From NCBI RefSeq assembly GCF_030505395.1, contig NZ_CP130044.1, positions 226,001-290,000 on the forward strand: 64,000 nt of DNA, written 5' to 3'. The DNA comes from Asticcacaulis sp. ZE23SCel15. Its GTDB lineage: Bacteria; Pseudomonadota; Alphaproteobacteria; Caulobacterales; Caulobacteraceae. Positions 35,263-44,753 of the stretch are shown here, piece by piece; the first letter of the stretch is position 1, and every line of letters begins with the position of its first letter. The position numbers and the translations under genes were made by a program. The notes under the pieces are model-generated. The model was not told the origin of the DNA, did no database searches, and saw only the letters and a list, made by a program, of their open reading frames with translations.

Positions 35263-38166
35263 TTAGTTGAGCCTCCAGCGCAGACCGACGGCAATCTGGC
35301 GTCCCAGAAGGGTATTGCCGAAATTGTGCGTGTCAGGGCCACCGGAACTACCGAATTTATAGTAGCTCTGGCTCAGTTCATCCGTAATGTTGATGGCATC
35401 TAGCGAGATCGACAGCTTATCCGTCACATTGTAGTTGACCTGGAAGTCAAGGCTCTTTTCCGGACGACGCCAAATCCCCAGAGGGTTGGCAAACAGGCGC
35501 GCCTCATTGCGATCCATGAAATCCTCACGCCAGACGTAGGACAGGCGAGCGCCGATCGGTCCACGCTCATAGGCCATGGTTACGTTATAAGAGAAGTCCG
35601 ACACACCAAAGAAGGAAGTAGTGTCCTGCCCAACCAGTTGCCCGGTACCACTATCGTAGATCGGAAGATTTTGTGACGATTCCAGAACCGTCACACTACC
35701 TTGAACCCCCAACCCGTCCAGCAGGCCAGGCAGATAATCCGGGAAATAGGTAAAGCCCAGTTCAGCCCCTTCCAGTTCGCCGTTCGACGCATTGACCGGC
35801 TGGCTGATAAGGAAGGTTTCGGTATTATAATTGTCGTTCGGTATCGTATAAAGCAGAGGCGCTGTAACGACTAAGCCTTCGATTTCACGCTTGAACAAGG
35901 TCAGACTGACCAGACTGTCACGGGCGAAGTACCATTCGACAGCCACATCTGTATTCTTGGATTCGGTGGCTTTCAGATCCGGATTTCCGCGGTTACCCGA
36001 TCCACGCCCAACGCCGGAGAGATCGCCGGTCAACGTAAAGTTCGGGTTCAGATCGCCAAAATTCGGACGACGCAGGGTTTCACCATAGTTATAACGCAGA
36101 CGAAGACTATCGGTCAGATCATAGCGCAGGGTCAGGCTGGGCAGGATGCGGCGTACAGATGCTGATGCCGAATTGGTCTGGTTGGGTGGCTGACGGTCTG
36201 TGAAAGTCATGTCTGTGTCGACCTTGACATAGCGCAGGCCAAAATTAACCAGCAATGGACGATTGAAGATTTGTGGCTCCAGATCCGCCATGAAATAGGC
36301 CGATGTGGTCACTTCCTGAACGTCGAAATCCTTATTCATAACGAACTGGTCGCTGGTCTGAATGTGCCCAAAACCCTGACCACCACGGGCGCGGTAAATC
36401 GCCCGTATATCATCGGCACGGCCATAATTCGCGGGTCCGTCAAGTAATACCCAAGAGGTCGGGACATCGGATTTGCCATCAAAGAAGCCGGAATTGACTT
36501 CCTGCGTACCTGCGGTGAAATCTGACAGCAACGTCCCTAACCACCATGCGTCCTGCCCGCGGAAGTACTGCGTCGCGCCACGATCATCGTAACGCACACC
36601 GAACGATACCTTTTTCAGAATGCCCTCATTGGCTTCCCAGTCACCATCCAGAGATGCCGTTAGGGCATCGCCCTCATCGCGATTAGAATTGTCATAAAGC
36701 TCGCCCACGCGCCATTGCGTCGGATCTGTCAATATCGAAGGCGTGGCAAAACTCCATGAGGGCAAGCCATCCTTGGCATTGAAATCCATGCTGATGGTTG
36801 TGCCGTCACGCGTAGTGCGCATGGCAAAGAAGTCAGATGTGAACTCACTGGTCTGGTACGCCAGATCACCAACCAGCGTCAGACTGTCGCTCAGGTACCA
36901 TTTACCATTAAGCGCATAAACGTGAGTATCTGTCTTTTGCTGGGTGTAATCCGAAGAGTTGAAGCCCCCGGTTGCCCCCACGGTGCGAGACTTGATGATA
37001 TTCGTACCCGGGAAAAGAGTGTAGCTCGACTGCGGCGTACCCGGAGGCAACGCCCACCAGGCATCAACGAAGGAGAACAGCATCCGGTTGAACATCTTGT
37101 TGCGGTAGCCTTCGTAGAAATACTCGAAGGTATATTCGGATTTGTCATTCGGGCGCCACTGGAAGGCAGCGTTTACAGCTGGACGCTCCCGATCACCTGT
37201 GAAATCCGTCGCGATTAGCGCATCACGCGTCAGAAGATATTCGGTATCGACACCGTTAATATTAAGCGTCGAACCCGGAGCCGTGGGCAGGCCATGCTCC
37301 ATACCGGTTTGCCATAGGGTTTGACCGGGGGCGCGACAGTCTGTCGGGAAGATACGCTCCAGAGGCACCCATCCATTTGGATTGTTACAGGGGTTCGGCA
37401 TTGAACTTGGTGGCAAGGTTGCCGTATCCGGGCTGACGAACGGCAGCATCGCGCCAGCTACAATATCCTGGTTGCGGAATTTTGTGCGCGCATAGCTGAC
37501 ATTCAGCAAAGCACCGACCTCACCCGCGCCGGTATCCCAGCGGTTGGAAAACAGAGCCGATACGTTCGGGTTATACTCTCCGTTTTGTTCAAAATAGGTA
37601 CCACGCGCCGCGGCGGAAATTTGCGCGCCTTTAAAATTGAACGGCCGGTGCGACGACACATCAATCTGGCCCGCAATGCCGGTTTCAAGCTGATCCGCAG
37701 AACGGGTTTTATAAACGTCGATGCGATTGATCAGATTAGCCGGGATATCCTGTAACGCCACAGACCGCCCCGTGGTCGTAAAAATACTACGTCCGTTCCA
37801 GGTCGTGGCAATATCGGGCATACCCCGGATGGAAATGCCCGAAATTTCACCGCCCTGACGGTTGGTGACCTGAATACCGGTAACGCGCTGAAGCGCTTCG
37901 ACGACGTTATTGTCCGGCAGTTTTCCAATGTCTTCGGCAACCACGGAATCCACAATCTGAACCGAGCGTCGTTTGATGTCGATACTTTTAGCGATACTGG
38001 CGCGGACGCCGGTTACGACCACTTCGGTGACATCCTCAGTAGCTTCGGGAGCGGCGGTTGTGTCCTGCGCAAACGCCTGACCGGCGATGACGCCCGCCAC
38101 CAGCGCGACCATGCCGACGCCGGAACGAAGATATGCCTTTTTCAGGCCTTTGACCCTGTTGTTCAT
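35263..38166 (-). CDS. TonB-dependent receptor for arabinan/arabinoxylan oligosaccharides (predicted)
   Basis: 967 residues, no STN domain. Signal peptide MNNRVKGLKKAYLRSGVGMVALVAGVIAGQAFAQ, TonB box region TEVVVTGVRASI, plug with SVVAEDIGKLPDNNVVEALQRVTGIQV and QLETGIAGQIDV, barrel ending GLRWRLN. The DIGKLPDNN plug marks the large Xanthomonas/Caulobacter carbohydrate-receptor family. AGGGAA lies before the ATG. The substrate is inferred from the neighbours: arabinanase and GH51 downstream, a sugar ABC transporter upstream. Several TTGTCTGACA-like sites in the 330-base region upstream suggest control by the GntR regulator. Confidence 0.9.
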   Translation of the reverse strand: MNNRVKGLKKAYLRSGVGMVALVAGVIAGQAFAQDTTAAPEATEDVTEVVVTGVRASIAKSIDIKRRSVQIVDSVVAEDIGKLPDNNVVEALQRVTGIQVTNRQGGEISGISIRGMPDIATTWNGRSIFTTTGRSVALQDIPANLINRIDVYKTRSADQLETGIAGQIDVSSHRPFNFKGAQISAAARGTYFEQNGEYNPNVSALFSNRWDTGAGEVGALLNVSYARTKFRNQDIVAGAMLPFVSPDTATLPPSSMPNPCNNPNGWVPLERIFPTDCRAPGQTLWQTGMEHGLPTAPGSTLNINGVDTEYLLTRDALIATDFTGDRERPAVNAAFQWRPNDKSEYTFEYFYEGYRNKMFNRMLFSFVDAWWALPPGTPQSSYTLFPGTNIIKSRTVGATGGFNSSDYTQQKTDTHVYALNGKWYLSDSLTLVGDLAYQTSEFTSDFFAMRTTRDGTTISMDFNAKDGLPSWSFATPSILTDPTQWRVGELYDNSNRDEGDALTASLDGDWEANEGILKKVSFGVRYDDRGATQYFRGQDAWWLGTLLSDFTAGTQEVNSGFFDGKSDVPTSWVLLDGPANYGRADDIRAIYRARGGQGFGHIQTSDQFVMNKDFDVQEVTTSAYFMADLEPQIFNRPLLVNFGLRYVKVDTDMTFTDRQPPNQTNSASASVRRILPSLTLRYDLTDSLRLRYNYGETLRRPNFGDLNPNFTLTGDLSGVGRGSGNRGNPDLKATESKNTDVAVEWYFARDSLVSLTLFKREIEGLVVTAPLLYTIPNDNYNTETFLISQPVNASNGELEGAELGFTYFPDYLPGLLDGLGVQGSVTVLESSQNLPIYDSGTGQLVGQDTTSFFGVSDFSYNVTMAYERGPIGARLSYVWREDFMDRNEARLFANPLGIWRRPEKSLDFQVNYNVTDKLSISLDAINITDELSQSYYKFGSSGGPDTHNFGNTLLGRQIAVGLRWRLN

Positions 38167-38220
38167 TTGATGTGTTCCCTGGTTTATAGCGTTTCCGGTT
38201 CACCGGACTCACGCCTTTAT

Positions 38221-38277
38221 TTGTCAGAGCAGAATTGTCTGACATAAAGACAGAGTCAAGAACAATATTCAGACATA
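38221..38277. promoter_or_regulatory. Cluster of GntR-type operator-like sites before TonB receptor
   Basis: TTGTCAGAG (38221-38229), TTGTCTGACAT (38235-38245, core TGTCTGACA palindromic around the central T) and TTCAGACATAA (about 38268-38278) occur within 57 bases. TGTC-N-GACA is the form of FadR/GntR operators. The sites lie 55-110 bases upstream of the receptor start. Confidence 0.5.
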
Positions 38278-38423
38278 ATGTTCGCTTTCAGAGGGTAGAT
38301 TCTACAGTGTATCTATCTCGCAACGGATATCGCCATAGTTAATTTTTACATATAAAATCATACTTTATACTTTTTATTCAGGAAATACCGCGCCGCAGCA
38401 ACTTGTCAGTTAAAATTATAAAT

Positions 38424-38462
38424 AAAAAAAGCTGTCGCAACATTTCATAACGAAGCGACAGC
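38424..38462 (-). terminator. Rho-independent terminator of ABC-GH51 operon
   Basis: A perfect 8-bp stem (GCTGTCGC at 38431-38438, GCGACAGC at 38455-38462) followed on the minus strand by seven T (38430-38424). It lies 36 bases after the GH51 stop. Confidence 0.85.
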
Positions 38463-38466
38463 CTAT

Positions 38467-38477
38467 TTGTCAGACCA
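38467..38477. promoter_or_regulatory. GntR-type operator-like site
   Basis: TTGTCAGACCA has the same core as the sites at 38221-38245. It sits between the GH51 stop and its terminator, about 300 bases upstream of the receptor start, so it would be an auxiliary site at best. Confidence 0.35.
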
Positions 38478-38497
38478 AACATCGTGGATGGTCAGGT

Positions 38498-40012
38498 CTA
38501 TTGCTGAGTTTCAATAGCAAAGACATTCCATGACTGTGGCTTAAGCTGTGCTGTGAGCCGGCTACCCTTTACAGTCGCCGAGCCATTGGCCACAGGTTTA
38601 ATGACTTCATTATCTTTGGTATTTACGATTTTCATATCCGCGTGATGCAATTCGGTGGCGGCAACCAGAGCCAGCCACTCGCCCATACCCCGCAGATCGA
38701 TGTCTAACTCGATCGCGTCTTCGGTCGAGCGGTTGAGCGCGTAAATGGCAATATTGCCGGTTTGCGGGTCACGCACCGCCGCGGTCAACAGATGCGGAAT
38801 ATTGCCTTGGGATTTGGTCTCAAACGTGGTGGTGTCGACCTTCAGGCGCAGCACCTCACCATGGCCCAGCCGTGTGCAGTCAGCTATCGGGTGAAAGATC
38901 GTCTGCCGCCAGGCAGGTCCGCCAGTTTCGGTCATGATCGGGCCAATAACATTGACTAACTGCGCCAGACACCCGGCCTTGAGACGATCGGCATGATTCA
39001 TCATGACGATCAGCGCGCCGCCAACCACCAGCGCGTCCTCGAAATTATAGATTTCTTCGAGCAGCGGCGGCGCCTTGGGCCAGCCCGGCTTTTTCAGGTC
39101 ATCGGGCGTGTGGGCCTTATACCAGACGTTCCATTCATCGAGCGACAGCATGATGCGCTTGGTAGAACGGCGGCTGGCAGCGACGGCGTCGGCAATGGCG
39201 GCCACTTCGGTGATGAAATAATCGAGCGCCTCGATCTCGGCAAAGAACTCTTTGATGTCATTGCCATCGTTGCGCATATAGTGGTGCAGGGAAATGTAGT
39301 CGACCTGATCAAAGCAGGTATCGAGCACTTCATATTCCCACTTGCCGTAGGTCGGCATCAGCCGCTGAGACGATCCGCAGGCTGTCAGTTCAATCGACGG
39401 ATCGACCCATTTCATGACCTTGGCCGTCTCCTGCGCAATGCGGCCATATTCGTGGGCGGTCTTGGCGCAGGTCTGCCACGGTCCGTCCATTTCGTTGCCG
39501 AGGCACCAGAACTTAATGTTGTGCGGCTCCGTGAAGCCATGCGAAATACGCAGGTCAGAATAGTAGGTCCCGCCGGGATGGTTGCAGTATTCCAGAAAAT
39601 GACGCGCTTCATCCGGCCCGCGCGTCCCAAGGTTCACCGCAAACATCGGCTCAACACCCGCCTCTTTGCACCAGATCATGAATTCGTTGGTGCCAAATTC
39701 ATTGGTCTCAGTGGAGTGCCAGGCCAGATCGAGCTTGACCGGCCGGCTTTCTTTTGGCCCTGCCCCGTCTTCCCAGTCATAGCCGCTCAGGAAATTGCCG
39801 CCGGGGTAACGCACGATAGTCGGCCCCAGTTCACGGGTTAGGGCCATGACATCCTGACGAAAGCCATTGGCATCAGCCGTCGGGTGGCCGGGCTCATAGA
39901 TGCCGCCATAGACGCACCTACCCATGTGCTCAACGAAGGTACCGAACAGGCGGCGATCCAGTTTGGATATGACGAAATCAGCGTCGGCGATGACAGAGGC
40001 TTTGAGGGTCAT
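38498..40012 (-). CDS. abfA: GH51 alpha-L-arabinofuranosidase, cytoplasmic
   Basis: 504 residues with no signal peptide, so it acts in the cytoplasm on imported oligosaccharides. GH51 motifs: RLFGTFVEHMGRCVYGGIYEPGHP, IVRYPGGNFLSGYDWEDG, acid/base Glu in FWCLGNEMDGPWQ, YISLHHY, and nucleophile Glu in MLSLDEWNVWY. This is the classic AbfA length and motif set. It is the last gene of the operon ATPase - permease - permease - binding protein - GH51, starting nine bases after the binding-protein gene. Together they import arabino-oligosaccharides and free L-arabinose. Confidence 0.95.
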   Translation of the reverse strand: MTLKASVIADADFVISKLDRRLFGTFVEHMGRCVYGGIYEPGHPTADANGFRQDVMALTRELGPTIVRYPGGNFLSGYDWEDGAGPKESRPVKLDLAWHSTETNEFGTNEFMIWCKEAGVEPMFAVNLGTRGPDEARHFLEYCNHPGGTYYSDLRISHGFTEPHNIKFWCLGNEMDGPWQTCAKTAHEYGRIAQETAKVMKWVDPSIELTACGSSQRLMPTYGKWEYEVLDTCFDQVDYISLHHYMRNDGNDIKEFFAEIEALDYFITEVAAIADAVAASRRSTKRIMLSLDEWNVWYKAHTPDDLKKPGWPKAPPLLEEIYNFEDALVVGGALIVMMNHADRLKAGCLAQLVNVIGPIMTETGGPAWRQTIFHPIADCTRLGHGEVLRLKVDTTTFETKSQGNIPHLLTAAVRDPQTGNIAIYALNRSTEDAIELDIDLRGMGEWLALVAATELHHADMKIVNTKDNEVIKPVANGSATVKGSRLTAQLKPQSWNVFAIETQQ

Positions 40013-40021
40013 GACGGTCTC

Positions 40022-41335
40022 TCAGAGAAGATGGAACAGCAGATCATTGGTGCGGGTTTCGGCGTCAGTCAGCGCCTGCTCGATCGGTTTATGGCCGGCA
40101 ATGGCCGAAAACAGCTCATCGCCGATGATGTCCTGAATGGCGAACTGGCGCTGAACCTCGGACGGCAAAGTCCTGCCAATCTCCGACAGGGCGACAATAT
40201 CGCGCCGGTGCGGCAGGCTCAGATATTGCGGCGATTGCGCCACGGCCTGAACGGTCGGCAGGTGGCCGGTGCGCGACCAGTCATAATTATGGTCATAAAG
40301 GAATTTCAGGAAGCGCCGAACGGCTTCGTTCTGAGTTGGCGTGCGCTCGCGGTTCGAGACCACCCAGGCATGGCCATCGACATAGGCAGCCTGCTCCGGC
40401 CCAAACAGCATGGGATACGGTTTTACGGTATAGGATTTATAGAGCGGCTGCCCCGGCGTGTTGGCCTCGGCTTCATAGGTGCCAATCATCCATGTACCGA
40501 CGAGGTAAACCCCGCCCTGCCCGTTCATGAACCCTTGGGTTGCCGACGAATAATCCTGATCCTTTGTGGTTAGGCTTTCATCATAGATTTGCTTGAACAA
40601 GGCGACGATGCGACGGGCTTCGGGGGTGTTGAGGCGGATATGTTTCGGGTCTTCGAAAAACGCCGCCTTTTGGTTCATCAGATAGGTATAGAGGTTGCGG
40701 GTATAGGCCGCGCGCTCATTGATCATCGACTGAACGAAATAGGGTTTTCCGGTCGCGGCCTTGAACTGGCGCGCCTGAGCCAGCAGGTCTTCGGGCGTGC
40801 GTGGCAGGATGGGTTCACCGTCTCTCATCAATCCGGCTTTGGCGAACAAACCCGTGTTGATGTGCCACAACGGCGTCCAATTATCGAACGGCAGGCCATA
40901 AACCTCATCCTTTATGGTCACGCCCTGACGCGCAGCCGTTGTGAATTTATCAGCCGTAACTCCGGCCTGCGCCAATTCGGCGGTCAGCGGGACGATCAGA
41001 CCGCGCGACTGGTAGTCCGGCATGGACGACATATGTATCGAGACCACATCCGGCGGATCACCGGCGGCATATTGCGCCGATAACTGATCATAACCCGGCC
41101 AGGCGACAATATTTACGGTCAGGTCAATGTCCGGGTTTTCGCGCTGAAACTGGTCGATCAGGCTGGTCAGGATTTCGCATTCGCCGTCAGGATTTCGCAG
41201 AGGCGCCTGATCGCGCGGAACATTGGCACGGCACTCTCCAAAGATGCGCTGCACCGTGATCTGGGTGCGCTCGTCTTGGGGAGAACAGGCCGAAATCGCC
41301 AGCGCCATTATTAAAATAGACACGAGTATCTTCAT
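40022..41335 (-). CDS. ABC transporter sugar-binding lipoprotein
   Basis: 437 residues. MKILVSILIMALAISACSP is a lipoprotein signal (lipobox AISAC). The body is a family 1 extracellular solute-binding protein: TSLIDQFQRENPDIDLTVNIVAWPGYDQLSAQYAAGDPPDVVSIH, YGLPFDNWTPLWHINTGLFAKAG, FMNGQGGVYLVGTWMIGTYE. Such proteins capture oligosaccharides in the periplasm for a MalFGK-type importer. The start overlaps the upstream permease stop (ATGA). The operon partner GH51 suggests arabino-oligosaccharides as ligand. Confidence 0.92.
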   Translation of the reverse strand: MKILVSILIMALAISACSPQDERTQITVQRIFGECRANVPRDQAPLRNPDGECEILTSLIDQFQRENPDIDLTVNIVAWPGYDQLSAQYAAGDPPDVVSIHMSSMPDYQSRGLIVPLTAELAQAGVTADKFTTAARQGVTIKDEVYGLPFDNWTPLWHINTGLFAKAGLMRDGEPILPRTPEDLLAQARQFKAATGKPYFVQSMINERAAYTRNLYTYLMNQKAAFFEDPKHIRLNTPEARRIVALFKQIYDESLTTKDQDYSSATQGFMNGQGGVYLVGTWMIGTYEAEANTPGQPLYKSYTVKPYPMLFGPEQAAYVDGHAWVVSNRERTPTQNEAVRRFLKFLYDHNYDWSRTGHLPTVQAVAQSPQYLSLPHRRDIVALSEIGRTLPSEVQRQFAIQDIIGDELFSAIAGHKPIEQALTDAETRTNDLLFHLL

Positions 41336-42168
41336 CGCACCGCTGCCCCGGCGACGGCGCGCACAATATATTTCTGGAAGATGACATAGACGATCAGGAT
41401 CGGCAGTGAGGCAAACACCGCCTGCGTCATCAGGTAGCCCAGCCCAGACGTCTGGGCGAAGTTAATCTGCGATGAAGCAATGCCGACCGTCAGCGTAAAC
41501 ATATCCGCCCGCGTTGCCGAAATCAGCGGCCACCAGTAATCGTTCCATGACGCCAGAAAGGTGAAAATCCCAAGCGTCGCCTGCGCCGGCAGGGTCAGCG
41601 GCAACAGCACCTTCCAGAAAATTTTGAACCGCGAGGCGTTATCCAGCATAGCCGCTTCGTCCAGCTCTTTCGGGATCGCCTTGAAATACTGGGTCATCAG
41701 GAATACGCCAAATGGTGCCGCAAGTCCCGGCAGGATCAGCCCCGGATAGGTGTTATGCAGATGCAAATCCGCGAACATCTGATGACGGGTAATGATCACC
41801 GCCTGCTCAGGGATCGCCAGCCCAAACAGCACGATCAGGAATAGCTGATTGCGGAACGGAAACTCCAGCCGCGCAAAGCCATATCCCGCCAGCGACGACA
41901 GGATCAGCACGCCCACCGTCTGAAGCGATGATACTAAGGCCGAATTGAGCAGCCAGCGAAACACGCCGGAATTGGCCATGATCGCGGCATAGTTTTCTCC
42001 CGTATATGGCGGATGGAACGCATTGGTGGTCGAGCGCAGTAACTCACCGTTGGATTTCAGCGACAGCATGACCGTCCAGATCAGCGGGCTAACCATGATC
42101 AGTCCGAGTCCGATCAGGGCCATCAAAACGCCGAGTTCACGCCATTTCTGGTTGCGCGAATGGCTCAT
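41332..42168 (-). CDS. ABC transporter permease, MalG type
   Basis: 278 residues with six predicted membrane segments. It opens with a short cytoplasmic N-terminus and GVLMALIGLGLIMVSPLIWTVMLSLK. The EAA loop contacting the ATPase is AIPKELDEAAMLDNASRFKIFWKVLLPLTLPA (about residues 175-205), a good match to EAA---G---------I-LP. MalG-type (CUT1 carbohydrate uptake) by length and topology. It overlaps both neighbours by four bases. Confidence 0.93.
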   Translation of the reverse strand: MSHSRNQKWRELGVLMALIGLGLIMVSPLIWTVMLSLKSNGELLRSTTNAFHPPYTGENYAAIMANSGVFRWLLNSALVSSLQTVGVLILSSLAGYGFARLEFPFRNQLFLIVLFGLAIPEQAVIITRHQMFADLHLHNTYPGLILPGLAAPFGVFLMTQYFKAIPKELDEAAMLDNASRFKIFWKVLLPLTLPAQATLGIFTFLASWNDYWWPLISATRADMFTLTVGIASSQINFAQTSGLGYLMTQAVFASLPILIVYVIFQKYIVRAVAGAAVR

Positions 42169-43046
42169 GCGTCGGCACCTTTTTTGCGTGTGATGAGATA
42201 TTGCCCCAGCGTCACCAGCAGGATGATCGCGAACAGGATCTGCGACGCCGCCGCCGCATAACCGATATCCCAGCGCCGGAATCCAACCTCAAAAATAAAC
42301 AGCACGATCGGCCGCGAAGCGCCATTCGGTCCGCCCTGAGTGATCAGTTGCGGCTGGCCAAATAACTGAAACTGCAGCACGCACTGCATGATCACCACCA
42401 ACACGACCGTGCGGCTGATACTGGGTAAGGTGATGCGGGTCAGCGTCGTCCACCACCGGCTGTTGTCGAGGGCGGCGGCCTCATAAATATCCTGCGGCAC
42501 CTGCTGAAGGGCCGACAGGTACAGCATCATCGGCAGCCCCAGACACCACCAAACGGTGATGATTGCCATCGATCCCATAACAATGCCGGGGTCGGAGAAA
42601 AAGGGGATCGGCGGCAACCCAAAAACTGCCAGTATATTGGCGACAAAACCCCCATCAGGTATCAGCACCATCCGCCAGATCAGGGTGACGATCGTGACCG
42701 ACAAAACGGATGAGGAGAAAAACACACCCCTGAAAAAGGCTGCCGTGCGCGTAGAGCGATTTAGCAGCAGGGCCAGTATCAGCGGGATGATCGCCAATGG
42801 CGGCACGCACAGAAGCACAAATAAAAACGTATTACCGACCGCCTGCAGGAAAACCGTATCGCTCATCAGGCGGGCATAGTTTTCCAGCCCCACAAACGTG
42901 GCCCCGCCGAACAGGTCAGCTTTAAACAGGCTCAGCCCCATACCGGACATCAGCGGCCAGACCAAAAGCCACGCGAACACAAACATATACGGCGCCACAA
43001 ACAGAAAATTGCCGAATTGAGTTTTGGCCTTGGCGGACAGCATCAC
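42165..43046 (-). CDS. ABC transporter permease, MalF type
   Basis: 293 residues with six predicted membrane segments, starting LFVAPYMFVFAWLLVWPLMSGMGLSLFK. The EAA loop is QVPQDIYEAAALDNSRWWTTLTRITLPSISR near residues 200-230. It pairs with the MalG-type permease in the same operon and overlaps the ATPase gene upstream and the second permease downstream by four bases each. Confidence 0.93.
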   Translation of the reverse strand: MMLSAKAKTQFGNFLFVAPYMFVFAWLLVWPLMSGMGLSLFKADLFGGATFVGLENYARLMSDTVFLQAVGNTFLFVLLCVPPLAIIPLILALLLNRSTRTAAFFRGVFFSSSVLSVTIVTLIWRMVLIPDGGFVANILAVFGLPPIPFFSDPGIVMGSMAIITVWWCLGLPMMLYLSALQQVPQDIYEAAALDNSRWWTTLTRITLPSISRTVVLVVIMQCVLQFQLFGQPQLITQGGPNGASRPIVLFIFEVGFRRWDIGYAAAASQILFAIILLVTLGQYLITRKKGADA

Positions 43047-44113
43047 GCCGTCTCCGCATGATAACCGCGCCCGTCAGCGTCAAACAGATGTGCCGCCTGC
43101 GCGTCGATGGCCAGATGCACCTCATCGCCCACATTCAGGCGACTCAGGCCAATATCTTCGGCCGTGATCGCGGTGCCATCACTGAGACGCGCGTAAATCA
43201 GTGTGCGTTCGCCCAGGCGCTCGACAAATTCCACCTTAGCGAAAACACCGGTGTCACTCACGCGCACGTGCTCAGGCCGCAGCCCCAGTTCCCACGACGC
43301 ACTTTCAGGCAAGTTGGCAATATCCGTCGTAAGGGCGGTGCCATCACTAAGGGTCGCCACGGCCTTAGCGCCAGATATCGTAACCGGCAGAAAATTCATC
43401 GGCGGCGAACCCACAAAAGACGCCACGAACCTGTTGGCCGGCCGGCCATAGATTTCCATTGGCGTGCCGACCTGCTGGATTTTTCGGCCATGTATCACCA
43501 CAATTCGGTCGGCCAGAGTCATGGCCTCCACCTGATCATGGGTGACCAGTATCATGGTCGCTTTCAGGCGCCGCCGAAGCTGCGCCAGTTCAAGCCGCGT
43601 GCGCATCCGAAGCGCAGCATCGAGGTTCGATAAGGGTTCATCGAACAGGAAAATGTCCGGCTTTTTAACGATCGCGCGACCAATGGCAACACGCTGTTTC
43701 TGGCCGCCGGACAACTGCCCCGGCTTTTTATCGAGGAACGGTTCGATCTCCAGAATCCGCGCCGCCTCACCTATACGGGCGTCGATTTCAACCTTGCTGA
43801 TTTTGATGTTCTTTAGCCCGAAGGCCATATTTTCGCGGATGGTCATATGCGGATAGAGGGCATAGTGCTGAAACACCATGGCCACGCCGCGCTCCCCCGG
43901 TGCCAGTTCATCAATACGCCGCCCACCGATATGAATCTGGCCTGCATCAACGGTTTCAAGGCCCGCGATCATGCGCAACAGCGTCGTTTTTCCGCAGCCC
44001 GACGGGCCCAGAAAGGCAATAAATTCATTGGATTCCGCTGTCAGCGAAATATCGTCCAGCACCATAGTCGGCCCATAGGCCTTGGTGACATTACGAATGT
44101 CGAGTGCGCTCAC
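43043..44113 (-). CDS. ABC transporter ATPase, UgpC/MalK type
   Basis: 356 residues. Walker A GPSGCGKTTLLR (about residues 36-47), Q-loop VFQHYALYPHM, signature LSGGQKQRVAIGRAIV, Walker B IFLFDEPLSNLDAALR, H-loop MILVTHDQVEAMTL, then the MalK-type C-terminal OB regulatory domain (about residues 235-350). Energises the two permeases downstream. It is the first gene of the operon; a TCAGACAAT half-operator lies 124 bases upstream. ATPases of this subfamily often serve several sugar importers. Confidence 0.95.
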   Translation of the reverse strand: MSALDIRNVTKAYGPTMVLDDISLTAESNEFIAFLGPSGCGKTTLLRMIAGLETVDAGQIHIGGRRIDELAPGERGVAMVFQHYALYPHMTIRENMAFGLKNIKISKVEIDARIGEAARILEIEPFLDKKPGQLSGGQKQRVAIGRAIVKKPDIFLFDEPLSNLDAALRMRTRLELAQLRRRLKATMILVTHDQVEAMTLADRIVVIHGRKIQQVGTPMEIYGRPANRFVASFVGSPPMNFLPVTISGAKAVATLSDGTALTTDIANLPESASWELGLRPEHVRVSDTGVFAKVEFVERLGERTLIYARLSDGTAITAEDIGLSRLNVGDEVHLAIDAQAAHLFDADGRGYHAETA

Positions 44114-44236
44114 GACGCTTAGACCTTTGCTCCCTGGTCCATCCCTTTCAAGCCTCTAAATCCAAGGGCTTTTTTATTTAAAGAGATGAATATCTTGTCC
44201 CTGTGAGTTCCCGCCACTTATTTGCAGCATTAAAAC

Positions 44237-44245
44237 TCAGACAAT
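44237..44245. promoter_or_regulatory. GntR-type half-operator upstream of ABC operon
   Basis: TCAGACAAT (ATTGTCTGA on the transcribed strand) repeats the half-site found before the TonB receptor, suggesting shared control of importer and receptor. Confidence 0.35.
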
Positions 44246-44275
44246 ATAGCTAACATCATGGGTTAACTTCAGCAA

Positions 44276-44418
44276 GCCACTTATTTCGGCTGCGTGTGAG
44301 CGATCTCTGCGAGGCTGGGAAGATCCGGGACCGCGCAACCTTCATTCATCAGAAGACCGGTAAGCCCGTAAAATTCGAAGTCACAAAACACACTCGATTG
44401 TTAATCGAGCGACGGCTT
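44276..44418 (+). pseudogene. Tyrosine recombinase remnant
   Basis: About 45 codons read LFRLRVSDLCEAGKIRDRATF...KTGKPVKFEVTKHTR. This resembles the central catalytic-arginine-side segment of a group of alphaproteobacterial integrases (pattern LVRLRV-D---G--RDRA----KTG-PV-FE-T--TR). Nothing before it or after it continues the domain: no start codon, no HxxR or Tyr box. It is a small piece of a lost mobile element, lying at the border of the decayed strip. The match is from memory of the family. Confidence 0.45.
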
Positions 44419-44753
44419 GGGCACATCTCCCCGGCAGTTTTGGATAGCTGTTCCCCGGCAGGTCAAAATTGGCCCGGCACCACCCAAGCCTCCCAAATTT
44501 TCAAAACATCCTAAAAACTTCGTAAAAAAATGTGCAGACAATGACTTACGCGAAAAGCGTAACAGCGGAGAATCCGATTTATCTTGCTTCCTGTCGCCTA
44601 GAAAAAGAATTGGCTTCACCAGGGGGGAGTGAAGCCGATTCCGGGGGAGCTGCAGTGCTTATGGGTTCGGGGGGAAGACGCCGAACCGTTAATATTTAAA
44701 CTTACTTCCTACATCCGGAATATTGGGAATAACCCGCGCACCCCACGCTTTAA
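44419..44753. other. Non-coding stretch, nothing recognised
   Basis: 335 bases between two gene remnants. Short open frames exist on both strands but none has a plausible ribosome binding site, start and family resemblance together. Probably decayed sequence. Confidence 0.4.

Noticed and set aside
43244..43255. ACACCGGTGTC palindrome similar to the one at 19170
   Set aside because: It lies inside the ATPase coding sequence and is explained by codons there.
44401..44632. Overlapping 71-72 codon frames on both strands
   Set aside because: No family match and no credible ribosome binding site; part of decayed sequence.
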